From the NCBI RefSeq assembly GCF_030150205.1, contig NZ_JASLGT010000027.1:124001-188000 (forward strand): a DNA stretch of 64,000 nt, given 5' to 3'. Position 1 is the first letter of the stretch. Every line of letters begins with the position of its first letter. A program made the translations under genes and the position numbers. The notes under the pieces are model-generated. The model did no database searches. It was not told the origin of the DNA and saw only the letters and a program-made list of their open reading frames with translations. The DNA comes from Niabella sp. (GTDB lineage: Bacteria; Bacteroidota; Bacteroidia; Chitinophagales; Chitinophagaceae). Shown here piece by piece: positions 16,948-25,848 of the stretch.

Positions 16948-16978
16948 ATTGAACAGTATTTAGAATACTGTATATTTG
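16948..16978 (+). promoter_or_regulatory. Bacteroidota-type promoter with palindromic operator in the spacer
   Basis: ATTG (16948-16951) is a -33 element, 19 bases before TATATTTG (16971-16978), an exact match to the TAnnTTTG -7 consensus at the ideal spacing. The spacer holds a perfect inverted repeat, CAGTATT (16954-16960) TAG AATACTG (16964-16970). A protein bound there would cover the promoter, so repression of the TonB-like gene starting at 17012 is likely. Confidence 0.75.
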
Positions 16979-17011
16979 GGATACATTAATGCGTTCCCAA
17001 CACATTCAATT

Positions 17012-17974
17012 ATGAAAACCATCCTTACTGCTTTTTTGATACTGCTATTGTCGCTTCCTGTAAACGCCCAGCAAAAATGGTATTCCTATTATTTTGATGC
17101 CAACCTGTCCCCCACTGACAAAGAGCATGCCCTTGTATATGGTAAGGGTGTAAAACAGGATTCTGTTGTTTGGGTGGATTTTCTTTTGACAGCCAATAAT
17201 CAAAAAATATTTTCGGCGGCCTACACCGACTCTTCGTTGAGCATATTGCACGGGATCAGTATCGATTACTACAAGAACGGCCGTGTGCAGCAGGTAAAAC
17301 GCTACGTATATAATGTACAGGAAGGGGTTACCCAAAAATGGGATGAAAAAGGCCGGCAAACCGACTCCATGCTGTATGCCGGGGGAGTGGTTGTCTTTAA
17401 AAAGCAATTCCGGTATTTTAGAGAAAATACCATTCTTAATGAAACCATTACCGACAGCATTCATAATACCCTGCAGTATATCAACTACGACACAACGGGC
17501 CGGAAGACCCGGGAATTTGCTTTTTGGGGGAACAAGGGTATTGAGAAGATTTTCCATGCCGACGGCACGGTAACCAATGGCGACAGCCTCTATAGCCGGG
17601 AAGACAAAGACGCCAGCTTTCCCGGCGGGTTAAACGCCTGGGCCTCCTATCTTACCCGAACCCTGGATGCCGCTGTGCCGATCCGGAAGGGGGCATTTCC
17701 GGGCCAATACCGGGTGATCATCCAGTTCGTCATTGATAAAGAAGGCAATATTTCGGATATCAAAGCCCTTACCAACAACGGATATGGGATGGAAGATGAA
17801 GCCATCCGGGTGATCCGGAATTCGGGAAAGTGGATCCCCGCCCAACAATATGGCCGCGCTATTAAAGCATACCGGAAACAACCGATCATATTTACCATCA
17901 CTCAACAAATGCCATCCACCCCGGGTAAAAATACCCCCCGGCGGTATCCCAACCAGGAACCTTCAGGATGGTGA
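17012..17974 (+). CDS. TonB C-terminal domain protein with YwqK/MORN-like repeats
   Basis: A 320-residue protein started at MKTILTAFLILLLSLPVNAQ (signal peptide); an ATG at 16976 overlaps the promoter and is unlikely. The middle (about 60-190) has repeated GISIDYYKNGRVQQVKRYV and KWDEKGRQTDSMLYAGGV units of the YwqK/MORN-like type. The C-terminal 100 residues (VIIQFVIDKEGNISDIKAL, then EAIRVIRNSGKWIPAQQYG) are a TonB C-terminal domain. Because it is secreted rather than anchored by a long membrane helix, it may not energise receptors like classical TonB. It is probably regulated through the palindrome in its promoter. Confidence 0.82.
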   Translation: MKTILTAFLILLLSLPVNAQQKWYSYYFDANLSPTDKEHALVYGKGVKQDSVVWVDFLLTANNQKIFSAAYTDSSLSILHGISIDYYKNGRVQQVKRYVYNVQEGVTQKWDEKGRQTDSMLYAGGVVVFKKQFRYFRENTILNETITDSIHNTLQYINYDTTGRKTREFAFWGNKGIEKIFHADGTVTNGDSLYSREDKDASFPGGLNAWASYLTRTLDAAVPIRKGAFPGQYRVIIQFVIDKEGNISDIKALTNNGYGMEDEAIRVIRNSGKWIPAQQYGRAIKAYRKQPIIFTITQQMPSTPGKNTPRRYPNQEPSGW

Positions 17975-18094
17975 GTGCGCGTTAGCCCTTACTTTAAGTT
18001 GCTTTTAACGGCTCAGGCAATTGTGCGCGTTAAACTTTTTCCCCTGTTCTTATTCCAATAATCGTATCCGTTTTATTGATTAAAACAATGTTCT

Positions 18095-18277
18095 ATGAAA
18101 ACGTTAAAAACAGTTATTTGGGGAATGCTGTTTATGCTGTTCCTCTCCGGTTTGGGCTCCTGTATGGTAAGTGCCTATCCGCATGGATACCGGCATCGCG
18201 TATGGGTACCCGGCTACTGGTCGCCCGGTTACTACGGCCATCACCACCGGGTGCACGGTCATTATGAATACCGCTAA
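18095..18277 (+). CDS. Small YXWGXW-type lipoprotein
   Basis: A 60-residue protein: a hydrophobic signal ending in the lipobox LGSC (Cys23), then a short mature part rich in Tyr, His and Trp (YRHRVWVPGYWSPGYYGHHH, then RVHGHYEYR). The RVWVPGYW motif is that of YXWGXW-repeat proteins, small secreted proteins of unknown function. The mature part has six His residues and could bind metal; that is speculation. A strong terminator follows 9 bases after the stop. It is monocistronic. Confidence 0.8.
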   Translation: MKTLKTVIWGMLFMLFLSGLGSCMVSAYPHGYRHRVWVPGYWSPGYYGHHHRVHGHYEYR

Positions 18278-18286
18278 ATACGGCAT

Positions 18287-18315
18287 AAAAAAGCTCCTTT
18301 TACCGGAGCTTTTTT
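18287..18315. terminator. Bidirectional terminator between the YXWGXW gene and the M3 peptidase gene
   Basis: AAAAAAGCTCC (18287-18297) pairs with GGAGCTTTTTT (18305-18315) across a 7-base loop. The A-tract and T-tract flanks make it work in both directions, ending both the small lipoprotein gene and the convergent M3 peptidase gene (stop at 18335). Confidence 0.92.
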
Positions 18316-18334
18316 ATGTTCAATATCATTGCTA

Positions 18335-20062
18335 TTAAAGCCGGTCCAACTCGCCCTTTACAAATTCCATCAAACCTTTGATATGATCCGGTGAAAGATC
18401 AAATCTTAACCCCGCCGCTTCAAAGAGTTGTGGCAGCGGGCGGGTTCCGCCCAGGCTCAGGGCCTGTATATAGTGCTCCAGGGCCTGTGTTTTATCCTGT
18501 TTGTATTGTTGCCAAAGGCCGATGGCCCCCAATTGGGCAATGCCATATTCAATATAGTAAAACGGTACCTCATATAAATGCAACTGGCGCTGCCAGCTGA
18601 AGTTCCGGTAATCTTCCAATCCGCTCGTGACCAGTGTTTGCGGTGTAAAGGAAGCCAGTATGGTTTGCCATGCGGAGCGTCGCTCCTCCCGGGTATGCGT
18701 GGGATGCTCATAGATCCAGTGCTGGAACTGATCGATGGTGGCAATCCAGGGGAAGATGGTCAGCACCCGCTCCAGTTGCTGCCCGTGCGCTCTTTTGAGT
18801 TCTTCCGGGGTTTTAAAAAATTCTGTCCAGTGTTCCATGCTGAATAATTCCATGCTCATGCTGGCCACTTCCGCAATCTCCGTCGGATATTCTTTAAAAG
18901 CCGATAATTTTAAGGGATGTGTTAAAAAAGAATGGATGGCATGGCCGCCTTCGTGCACCATGGTGGTTACATCATCCATGGTACCGGCCGCATTCATAAA
19001 GATAAAGGGCGCTCCTGTTTCAGCCAGCGGACAGTTATACCCGCCCGGCGCTTTTCCCTTCCGGCTTTCCAGGTCGAGCCGGCCCATTTCGTTCATCTTA
19101 TGCAAACAGTCACCAAAAAAAGGTTTCAGTTCATTGAAGCAATGAATGGCCTTTTCCACCAGCTCGCTGCCGGTATTAAAGGGATGTAACGGTTCGGTGC
19201 CGGCGGGCTCCGCATCAATATCCCAGGGGCGTAATGTATCCAGCCCCAGCTTTTCCTTTTTCTGTTGATAGATCTTATCCACCAGGGGTAATACATGCTG
19301 CTTTACGGCTTCATGAAACTGGAAGCAATTTTCCTTGCTGTAATCAAAACGCCCCAGTTCGGCAAAACGGTAATCCCGGTAGTTTTCAAAGCCGGCGTTC
19401 AGCGCCACCTGGTGCCGCTTTTTCAGCAGTGCATCAAAAAGATCATCCAGGGCATCCTTATCCTGCAGGCGCCGGTCGCCTATTTTACGGTATACGCTCT
19501 CCCGCAATGTACGGTCCGGGTTTTCCAGAAATTTGGCCGCCTGTTGCAAGGTATATTCCTGATCGTTTACGGTAACGGTCATTTTTCCTGCGATGGCACC
19601 AAACTGTTGTGCTTCTACCGCCAGTTCCGATTGCAGGGGAATATTTTCTTCCCGGAACAATTCAATATTTTTTTTCACGTTACGCAGATAGGTAAAGTAT
19701 TCCGGGGCCGTAAGCTCCTGTGAAAGCGGGTTTTCGATCAGCTTCCGGTTCAGCTGGTCGGCATAGGGCTGAATTTTGGGCTGAATTTCCGTCATAAAAA
19801 ACGTAAAGGATTCGGCCAGTGCCGTATCCGTAGTATCACGGGTCATATTGATCTGGCGCCAGCAGGCCTCCTCGCTCACTACGGCTTCCAGCTCACTGAT
19901 GTCCTGCAACCACCGGTCCAGCGCTTCTGCATCCGGCAGCACCCTGCCTGCCAGGTCTTTAAAATAAGGCTCCAGGGTTTGCCAGTCTGCTATCTTAAAA
20001 CCGGCCGGTAAAAACTGTCTTTGTAAGGGTTGAATATTTGCGTCTAATTTCATGTTGATCAT
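18335..20062 (-). CDS. M3-family oligoendopeptidase
   Basis: A 575-residue zinc metallopeptidase without a signal peptide, so cytoplasmic. The active site is MVHEGGHAIHSF (HEXXH, His370, Glu371, His374) with the third ligand in the following EIAEVASMSMELF. The family (thimet oligopeptidase/PepF) cleaves short peptides inside an enclosed cavity, which fits a peptide-recycling role. Length and motif positions are normal. MKLDANIQ (start at 20053) is an alternative start. It is a lone gene bounded by terminators. Confidence 0.92.
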   Translation of the reverse strand: MINMKLDANIQPLQRQFLPAGFKIADWQTLEPYFKDLAGRVLPDAEALDRWLQDISELEAVVSEEACWRQINMTRDTTDTALAESFTFFMTEIQPKIQPYADQLNRKLIENPLSQELTAPEYFTYLRNVKKNIELFREENIPLQSELAVEAQQFGAIAGKMTVTVNDQEYTLQQAAKFLENPDRTLRESVYRKIGDRRLQDKDALDDLFDALLKKRHQVALNAGFENYRDYRFAELGRFDYSKENCFQFHEAVKQHVLPLVDKIYQQKKEKLGLDTLRPWDIDAEPAGTEPLHPFNTGSELVEKAIHCFNELKPFFGDCLHKMNEMGRLDLESRKGKAPGGYNCPLAETGAPFIFMNAAGTMDDVTTMVHEGGHAIHSFLTHPLKLSAFKEYPTEIAEVASMSMELFSMEHWTEFFKTPEELKRAHGQQLERVLTIFPWIATIDQFQHWIYEHPTHTREERRSAWQTILASFTPQTLVTSGLEDYRNFSWQRQLHLYEVPFYYIEYGIAQLGAIGLWQQYKQDKTQALEHYIQALSLGGTRPLPQLFEAAGLRFDLSPDHIKGLMEFVKGELDRL

Positions 20063-20158
20063 TTTTCTGCTGCTTTATGCAGGACAGCCGGGTGTATCCG
20101 GTTATCCGGAGCAGGAGCAGCAATATACTTTAAAAATGCAAACCATCCTTAAAACAAT

Positions 20159-20181
20159 ACGCCCCGGCAAAACCGGGGCGT
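20159..20181 (-). terminator. Terminator after the DUF5606 gene
   Basis: ACGCCCCGG (20159-20167) pairs perfectly with CCGGGGCGT (20173-20181) across a 5-base loop, 27 bases after the minus-strand stop at 20208. The minus-strand tail reads ATTGTTTT, a moderate U-rich tract. Confidence 0.75.
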
Positions 20182-20207
20182 TCACGAATTATAAAATGAT
20201 GTGCTGA

Positions 20208-20774
20208 TTAATCTTCCTTCTTTTTTGCGGCTTTTTTTGCAGCGGCTTTCTTAGCCGGTGCTTTTTTTACGGGTTCCGCTGCTTCGGAAGCTGCTTCCGG
20301 GGCCTTTGCAGCGGCTTTCTTGGCAGGGGTTGCTTTTTCTGCTGCTTCAGCTACCGGTGCTTCTTCAGCGGGTTCTGCTTCCTCAGCGGCTTCAGTTAAC
20401 TTAATTTCGATGTTATTCTTTTGCAGAAGATCAAACCACTTTACGATCTTCTTCATATCAGAGGTATATACCCGGTCAAAATCCATATCTGCATATACTT
20501 TCTGAAAATACGCTTTTGTGGCTTTATCATCTTTCGCGTCTGGCAAAGGAGTGCCGTCGGCCTTCATGGCATTGAACACGTCTACCAGGTTTACATTATC
20601 CCGGATGGTATAAATCTCAATGCTTTCCAGGTGTGAAAACTGGTGAATGCGGGAAGACGCGAATTTGGTTGTTTTGTCGTTCAGGGAGCGAACAATGGCT
20701 CCGTCATTTTTACTGCTGATCAGCTCAAATAAGCCCGATAATCCACTTACTGCAACTAACTTATTATACTCCAT
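20208..20774 (-). CDS. DUF5606 protein with histone-H1-like Ala/Lys tail
   Basis: About 188 residues starting MEYNKLVAVSGLSGLFELIS (ATG at 20774; an ATG at 20780 adds two residues). The N-terminal 120 residues fit DUF5606, a small Bacteroidota domain whose function is unknown. The last 65 residues are a low-complexity run of Ala, Lys, Glu and Pro with repeated KKAAAK, AKKAA and PAKKAAAKKAAKKK blocks like eukaryotic histone H1 tails and bacterial H1-like proteins. That suggests nucleic-acid binding through the tail. No signal peptide is present. It is a single-gene unit. Confidence 0.85.
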   Translation of the reverse strand: MEYNKLVAVSGLSGLFELISSKNDGAIVRSLNDKTTKFASSRIHQFSHLESIEIYTIRDNVNLVDVFNAMKADGTPLPDAKDDKATKAYFQKVYADMDFDRVYTSDMKKIVKWFDLLQKNNIEIKLTEAAEEAEPAEEAPVAEAAEKATPAKKAAAKAPEAASEAAEPVKKAPAKKAAAKKAAKKKED

Positions 20775-20973
20775 GGTCATTTTTTAAGAGCCGCAAGATA
20801 AATGACTTTTTTTAAGAATATGCCTAAACGCGGTTATTTATGCGATTCTTTTCCGGTTTTAAGCAAAATCGAAGATGCAAGTCATTATTTATCAATATTT
20901 TTAAGGCATAACAAAACGATTGACCGAAAGTTTGAACCTTTTTCATCGTCCAATGGACTTTATACCCTTATTT

Positions 20974-23832
20974 ATGAAGCATATTGCGCTATTATTTGTA
21001 CTTGTGATGACTGGAATGGCTATGAACGGACAATCGATAAAAGGCACCTTGATGGATCCTGTTGAGGGGTCTACCGTAGCCGGGGCCACCGTTCAGCTGC
21101 AAAATGCTGCGGATTCTTCTATAAAAGCTTCCGCCCTTTCGGATAAAGAAGGAAAGTTCAGTTTTGGTAACCTCAGCCTGGGCGCCTATATTTTAAAAGC
21201 GACCTCCATCGGTTTTGAAACCTTTGAACAAGCCATAACGCTTTCAGATACCCTACGGGATGCCGACCTCGAGGATGTATATATCCCCAAAAAAACCACT
21301 ACCCTGGAAGGCGTGGTAATTGTAGCCACGGCCCCAGCCGTAACCCAAAAGGGAGATACCACCCAGTTTAGCGCCAACCAGTATAAAACCAACCCTGATG
21401 CCACGGTTGAAGATCTGATAAAGAAAATGCCGGGCATTACGGTTGACAAGGATGGTACGGTAACCGGCCATGGCGAGCAGGTAAAGAAGGTAACGGTTGA
21501 CGGAAAGGACTTTTTTGGGGATGACGCTTCTATGGCATTAAAAAATCTGCCCGCCGAAGTTGTAGACAAAATACAGTTATATGACCGGATGAGCGACCAG
21601 GCTCAGTTAACCGGGTTCGATGATGGAAATACGGCAAAAGCTATCAATATTGTAACAAAATCAGGCCTGAGAAACGGTCAGTTCGGGCGCATATTTGCCG
21701 GTTATGGAACTGATAACCGCTACTATGGCGGAGGAAATGCCAGCTTTTTTAATGGCAGCAGACGTATAACGCTCCTGGGCAATTTCAACAACATCAATCA
21801 GCAAAATTTTGCCCAACAGGATGTGTTGGGAGTTATGAGCAGCGGCGGCCGTGGCGGTGGTAACCGCGGCGGCGGTGGTCGTGGTGGTGGTGGATTTGGT
21901 AGCGGGCCGCTGAATGTGGGTCAGTCCCCGGGCATCAGCCAAACCAATGCGTTTGGAATCAATTTTTCTGATCAGCTGGGTAAAAAAGTATCCATTACGG
22001 CGTCTTACGATTTTAGGAACAGCACCAACAATAATGAATCGTTTACATTTTCGCCCACCGTTACCGAAGACAAGCGCACGCTTAACCTTTCTACAAACAA
22101 CCGGTCTACCTCCAACAACAATATGCACCGGATCAATATGCGGCTGGAGTATAAGATCGACTCCAATAATACGATCATGTATATTCCCAGTTGGACGTTT
22201 CAGAATAACAGCAGCACGTCGAGCACCTACAAAACTGCTATCTACGAGAGTGGAGACAGTTCCTACATCTCTGACGGAAACAGCCGGTCTAACAGGAGCG
22301 GATATTCCCTGGGAAATAATTTAATGTATCGTCACAGTTTTAGAAAGCCGGGGCGTACGTTTTCTACATTCCTGCAGGCTAACTTTTCAAAAAATGATGG
22401 AGATAGTTATAACCTGACTAATCTCCAGAAATTTGAGAACATTAATTTGCCGGATGTCCGGAATCAATACAGGAAAAATCCTACAAACGGAGCTAATTAC
22501 TCTGCCCGGATTAACTATACAGAGCCCATTGGTCAGCAGGGAATAATGGAGTTGAGCTATTCTCCGGGATTACGCATCAACAAAAGAGATCAGAAAACGT
22601 TCGATTATGATGGCATCGATTATACACTTTTTAATCCCGGTCAATCCAACAATTTTAAAAGCACCATTACCACCCATACCGGAAGTGCTAATTACCGGTT
22701 AGGAAAAGGGCGGGATAACCAGTTTTCTGCGGGGTTTGATGTTCAGTATTCTGACCTGAAAAGCGACCGGATCTATCCTTCCCCGGTTAAAACCAGCCAG
22801 GATTTTGTAGCTTTTTTGCCCAATCTCCGGTGGTCGAAAAAGATCAGCAATTATAGCAGTTTCCGGGCGTATTACCGGGCCAACACCGATTTCCCCAGTG
22901 TTGACCAGTTGCAGGATGTAGCGGATAGTTCCAGTCAAACGAATATTATTAAAGGGAACCCCAACCTTAAACAATCGTACAGCCATTGGGGATCGTTTCG
23001 TTACATTTATGCCAATACCCGCAAGGGCAATAGTTTTGCCGCTAACTTTTCTTACTCTGCGGCGCAAAATTATATTACCAGCGATGTGGTTAACAATAAG
23101 GGAATTACGAACACTACTTACATTAACCTGAATGGCTATCAGAACTTCAATAGCTTTTTGGTTTATGCATTTCCGATCAAATACATCAAATCAAACTTCA
23201 GCATCACCGGGAGCTATAATTATAGCAACACACCCAGCAAATACAACAACGTAGTGGGTAAAGTTGCTAGGAATACATTGGGAAGCGGCATATCATTGAG
23301 CAGTAACATCAGCCAGTATGTAGATTTTACGCTTCGCTACGATTTAAACTATACGCAAACAGCAAGTACGCTTGAAAATGCCGCAAGCGGGCAAAATTAT
23401 ATACAGCAAAGTCCCAGCCTGGCACTTAACCTGTTGTCAGAAAACGGATGGTTCATCAATACCAACCTCTCCTATGAGGGCTTCAATTTCACCAATAACA
23501 GTGCAAAAGGAACTTATTACACATTATGGAATGCTGCCGCAGGAAAAAAATTCCTCGCAAAAAAACAAGCAGAATTAAAATTATCAGTATTTGATATTTT
23601 AAAACAGAACAATAGTTTCAGCCAGTCACTCAACGATTATAACCTCATACAGACCACTACCACAAAAGTATTGCGCCAGTACTTCATGCTCACCTTCACC
23701 TACAGCCTGCGCAATTTTGGCAAGGGGAAAGCGCCAGCCCGTGAAGATGGCGAAGAACGGAGAAGGGAATGGCAGGGAGGCCCTCCGGGTATGATGCGCG
23801 GTGGCGGACGTCAGGGTGGTCCAATGTTTTAG
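20974..23832 (+). CDS. Outer-membrane beta-barrel protein, TonB-receptor-like
   Basis: A 952-residue protein started at MKHIALLFVLVMTGMAMNGQ (signal peptide); upstream ATGs add non-signal residues. A carboxypeptidase-regulatory-like Ig domain (IKGTLMDPVEGSTVAGATVQ) is followed by a plug-like region (VEDLIKKMPGITVDKDGTV) and a long beta-barrel. A Gly/Arg-rich insert (GGRGGGNRGGGGRGGGG, about residues 291-308) sits early in the barrel region, and the C-terminus is also Gly/Arg/Met-rich (PPGMMRGGGRQGGPMF). It lies 50 bases before the sigma gene and may be co-transcribed with it. The ligand is unknown. Confidence 0.85.
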   Translation: MKHIALLFVLVMTGMAMNGQSIKGTLMDPVEGSTVAGATVQLQNAADSSIKASALSDKEGKFSFGNLSLGAYILKATSIGFETFEQAITLSDTLRDADLEDVYIPKKTTTLEGVVIVATAPAVTQKGDTTQFSANQYKTNPDATVEDLIKKMPGITVDKDGTVTGHGEQVKKVTVDGKDFFGDDASMALKNLPAEVVDKIQLYDRMSDQAQLTGFDDGNTAKAINIVTKSGLRNGQFGRIFAGYGTDNRYYGGGNASFFNGSRRITLLGNFNNINQQNFAQQDVLGVMSSGGRGGGNRGGGGRGGGGFGSGPLNVGQSPGISQTNAFGINFSDQLGKKVSITASYDFRNSTNNNESFTFSPTVTEDKRTLNLSTNNRSTSNNNMHRINMRLEYKIDSNNTIMYIPSWTFQNNSSTSSTYKTAIYESGDSSYISDGNSRSNRSGYSLGNNLMYRHSFRKPGRTFSTFLQANFSKNDGDSYNLTNLQKFENINLPDVRNQYRKNPTNGANYSARINYTEPIGQQGIMELSYSPGLRINKRDQKTFDYDGIDYTLFNPGQSNNFKSTITTHTGSANYRLGKGRDNQFSAGFDVQYSDLKSDRIYPSPVKTSQDFVAFLPNLRWSKKISNYSSFRAYYRANTDFPSVDQLQDVADSSSQTNIIKGNPNLKQSYSHWGSFRYIYANTRKGNSFAANFSYSAAQNYITSDVVNNKGITNTTYINLNGYQNFNSFLVYAFPIKYIKSNFSITGSYNYSNTPSKYNNVVGKVARNTLGSGISLSSNISQYVDFTLRYDLNYTQTASTLENAASGQNYIQQSPSLALNLLSENGWFINTNLSYEGFNFTNNSAKGTYYTLWNAAAGKKFLAKKQAELKLSVFDILKQNNSFSQSLNDYNLIQTTTTKVLRQYFMLTFTYSLRNFGKGKAPAREDGEERRREWQGGPPGMMRGGGRQGGPMF

Positions 23833-23882
23833 CGGGTACTATCTGTTTTTTTTGTAATATCGCCAAATTAACCGGTATTACA

Positions 23883-24458
23883 TTGCTGAACGAAGAAATA
23901 TTAGTACAGGAATTAAAGCAGGGCAATGAAGCCGCGTTTAAACAGGTAGTTGACAGTTACCAGAATATGGTCTACAATACCTGCCTGGCCATTGTAAAAA
24001 GTGAAGAGGATGCGGAGGATATTGCACAGGATGTATTTGTGCAGGTTTTTCAATCGATCCATTCATTCAAAGGAGAATCTAAACTATCTACCTGGATTTA
24101 CCGGATCGCCACCACCAAATCGCTGGATTTTGAACGCAAAAAAAAGCGAAAAAAACGGTTTGGTTTTGTACGCAGCATTTTTGGAGATGATAGCCAGGTA
24201 GTAGTAAATCCCCCGGATTTTCAACATCCCGGTGTGGTACTGGATAAAAAAGAAAATGCGTCCATTTTATTTAAAGCGATCGATCAGCTACCTGAAAATC
24301 AGCGTATTGCATTTATTCTAAATAAAGTGGAGGGATTGAGTTACCAGGAAGTAAGCGAAGTACTGGAAACTTCCGTGTCCTCTATTGAATCCCTGTTACA
24401 CCGGGCAAAAAACAATCTTAAAAAAATCCTGGAAAAAGACTATAAACCCCGGGCGTAA
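23883..24458 (+). CDS. ECF RNA polymerase sigma factor
   Basis: About 191 residues from a TTG at 23883 (LNEEILVQELKQGNEAAFKQ); no ATG is well placed and an upstream ATG at 23769 runs into the barrel gene. Region 2 is seen in DAEDIAQDVFVQVFQSIHSF and STWIYRIATTKSLDF, and region 4 in LPENQRIAFILNKVEGLSYQ followed by EVSEVLETSVSSIESLLHRA. It has a KKKRKKR-rich linker. It is followed by a short membrane protein that is probably its anti-sigma factor and two CpxP/Spy-like proteins, so it probably drives an envelope-stress or metal response. Confidence 0.88.
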   Translation: MLNEEILVQELKQGNEAAFKQVVDSYQNMVYNTCLAIVKSEEDAEDIAQDVFVQVFQSIHSFKGESKLSTWIYRIATTKSLDFERKKKRKKRFGFVRSIFGDDSQVVVNPPDFQHPGVVLDKKENASILFKAIDQLPENQRIAFILNKVEGLSYQEVSEVLETSVSSIESLLHRAKNNLKKILEKDYKPRA

Positions 24459-24547
24459 AAGAAAAGCTGAAAAATGACGTCAAATACCATTAATAAGATA
24501 TATTTAAATATTAGAGCGATCCTGAAACACTTTAAACCCGTTTTGTA

Positions 24548-24874
24548 ATGAAAGAGCAAGATCATATTGAAACCATCCTCAACAGCCTGGATGATATCCG
24601 GCGGGCTGAAGCCCGGCCTTTTATGCATACCAGGGTGATGGCCCGTTTGAGGGAGGAATCCAATTTCTGGACAAGAGCCAGCAGCATGATCGCAAAACCG
24701 GCTGTAGCCGTTTGCTGCCTGGTAACAATCATGACCGTAAACGTTTACCTGATTGTTGATGGCAATAGTAAGCAACGGACAGAAACGGTAAGTGCTGCCG
24801 GAACGGAATCGGATATCCTGCAAAACGAAAACTTTATCCTGGCGTCCAACACCAGTTATGATTTTAACAAATAG
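24548..24874 (+). CDS. Probable membrane anti-sigma factor
   Basis: A 108-residue protein with a cytoplasmic N-terminus (MKEQDHIETILNSLDDIRRA), one transmembrane helix (about 53-71, AVAVCCLVTIMTVNVYLIV) and a short outer tail. It has no zinc-binding HCC motif. Size, topology and position right after the sigma gene match short anti-sigma factors such as CnrY, but sequence similarity to that family cannot be tested here. The next gene starts 4 bases after its stop, so the two are coupled. Confidence 0.75.
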   Translation: MKEQDHIETILNSLDDIRRAEARPFMHTRVMARLREESNFWTRASSMIAKPAVAVCCLVTIMTVNVYLIVDGNSKQRTETVSAAGTESDILQNENFILASNTSYDFNK

Positions 24875-24878
24875 AGGA

Positions 24879-25367
24879 ATGAACAATACGGAACGAAACA
24901 GAACCCTTATTTTTATCATCGCATTGCTGCTGATCACCAACCTGGCATTGCTGGCATATACCTTTATTTTTTCAAAAAAACACCATTTCGATAAAGAGCG
25001 GGAAGGCTTTACCGCTGCCCTCAAAAACGAAGTAGGCTTTACCGATAGCCAGCTGGAGCAATTCAAGGCATTAAAACAAAAACACTGGACCAGCGCCAAA
25101 ACAGATATGGAGCAGATCCGTAAGATCAAACAGCAATTATTTGACCTTACCCGGCAGCCCACTGTTGCCGACAGTACGATTGCTTTGCTGGCCGACTCAA
25201 TTGCAATCCTGCAAAAAGGCGCAGAAATAAAGGCCTTTCATCACTTTAAAGCCACCCGGTCTATTTGCACGCCCGAGCAGCAGCCAAAATATGATTCCCT
25301 CATGACCAAGATTATCCGGCAGGGAAGAAATGGCCGTCCTGTTCCTCCCGGTGTTCCCAATAAATAA
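24879..25367 (+). CDS. Membrane-tethered CpxP/Spy-like (heavy-metal sensor) protein
   Basis: A 162-residue protein started at MNNTERNRTLIFIIALLLIT. One N-terminal transmembrane helix (about 8-28) is followed by a helical periplasmic domain. EVGFTDSQLEQFKALKQKHW and FHHFKATRSICTPEQQPKYD match the periplasmic heavy-metal-sensor (Metal_resist/CnrX, CpxP/Spy) family. Members sense metal or misfolded protein and relieve an anti-sigma factor. Its place after sigma and anti-sigma genes resembles the CnrH/CnrY/CnrX set. HHF and Cys are possible metal ligands. Confidence 0.78.
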   Translation: MNNTERNRTLIFIIALLLITNLALLAYTFIFSKKHHFDKEREGFTAALKNEVGFTDSQLEQFKALKQKHWTSAKTDMEQIRKIKQQLFDLTRQPTVADSTIALLADSIAILQKGAEIKAFHHFKATRSICTPEQQPKYDSLMTKIIRQGRNGRPVPPGVPNK

Positions 25368-25449
25368 AAATTATACAGGCTTGCAACTTTCTTAAGGGCA
25401 AGAAGCCTCTTCTACTATATAATAGCATCAAATCACATAATTTTGTAAC

Positions 25450-25833
25450 ATGAGAAGCAGATTTATCCTGGTTTTAGGGCTGTTTTTGACGCTGAATAGT
25501 TCCCTTTATGCCCAAAAGGAAAGTGTTGGAGATAAGGTGGGCGCTGTTTTAACAAAATTTGATGCAGCCATAAAACCAGACAAGGCAAAAAGAAGCAGTA
25601 TAGAAACCATCTTTACCGACTTTTATACCGCGCAGGAAAAATTGCGCGACAATATCCAGGGCTCTTCCACACTTGCACAGGGATTGCAACAGGATTATCA
25701 GAGTGTACGTAAACAGAACGAAGGTCTTTTTACAGAACGGGATAACCAGCTAAAAAAAGCCCTGACAGCCGACGAATATAAAAAGTGGAAAGAAGAAATT
25801 GAACCTGCTTTACGCAAAACGGGGAAAAAATAA
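25450..25833 (+). CDS. Small secreted helical protein, Spy-like
   Basis: A 127-residue protein with a signal peptide (MRSRFILVLGLFLTLNSSLY, cleavage near AQ). The mature part is almost all helical and charged (KRSSIETIFTDFYTAQEKLR, then LTADEYKKWKEEIEPALRK), with the LTADEYKKW motif typical of CpxP/Spy-like periplasmic chaperones in Bacteroidota. It lies 82 bases after the sensor-like gene, a plausible target or member of the same regulon. A weak similarity only; the function is inferred. Confidence 0.7.
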   Translation: MRSRFILVLGLFLTLNSSLYAQKESVGDKVGAVLTKFDAAIKPDKAKRSSIETIFTDFYTAQEKLRDNIQGSSTLAQGLQQDYQSVRKQNEGLFTERDNQLKKALTADEYKKWKEEIEPALRKTGKK

Positions 25834-25848
25834 ACCTCGTTTCAAGCG

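Noticed and set aside
23769..23882. ATG start at 23769 for the sigma factor
   Set aside because: It lies inside the barrel coding sequence and adds 38 residues with no sigma-factor character; the TTG at 23883 fits better.
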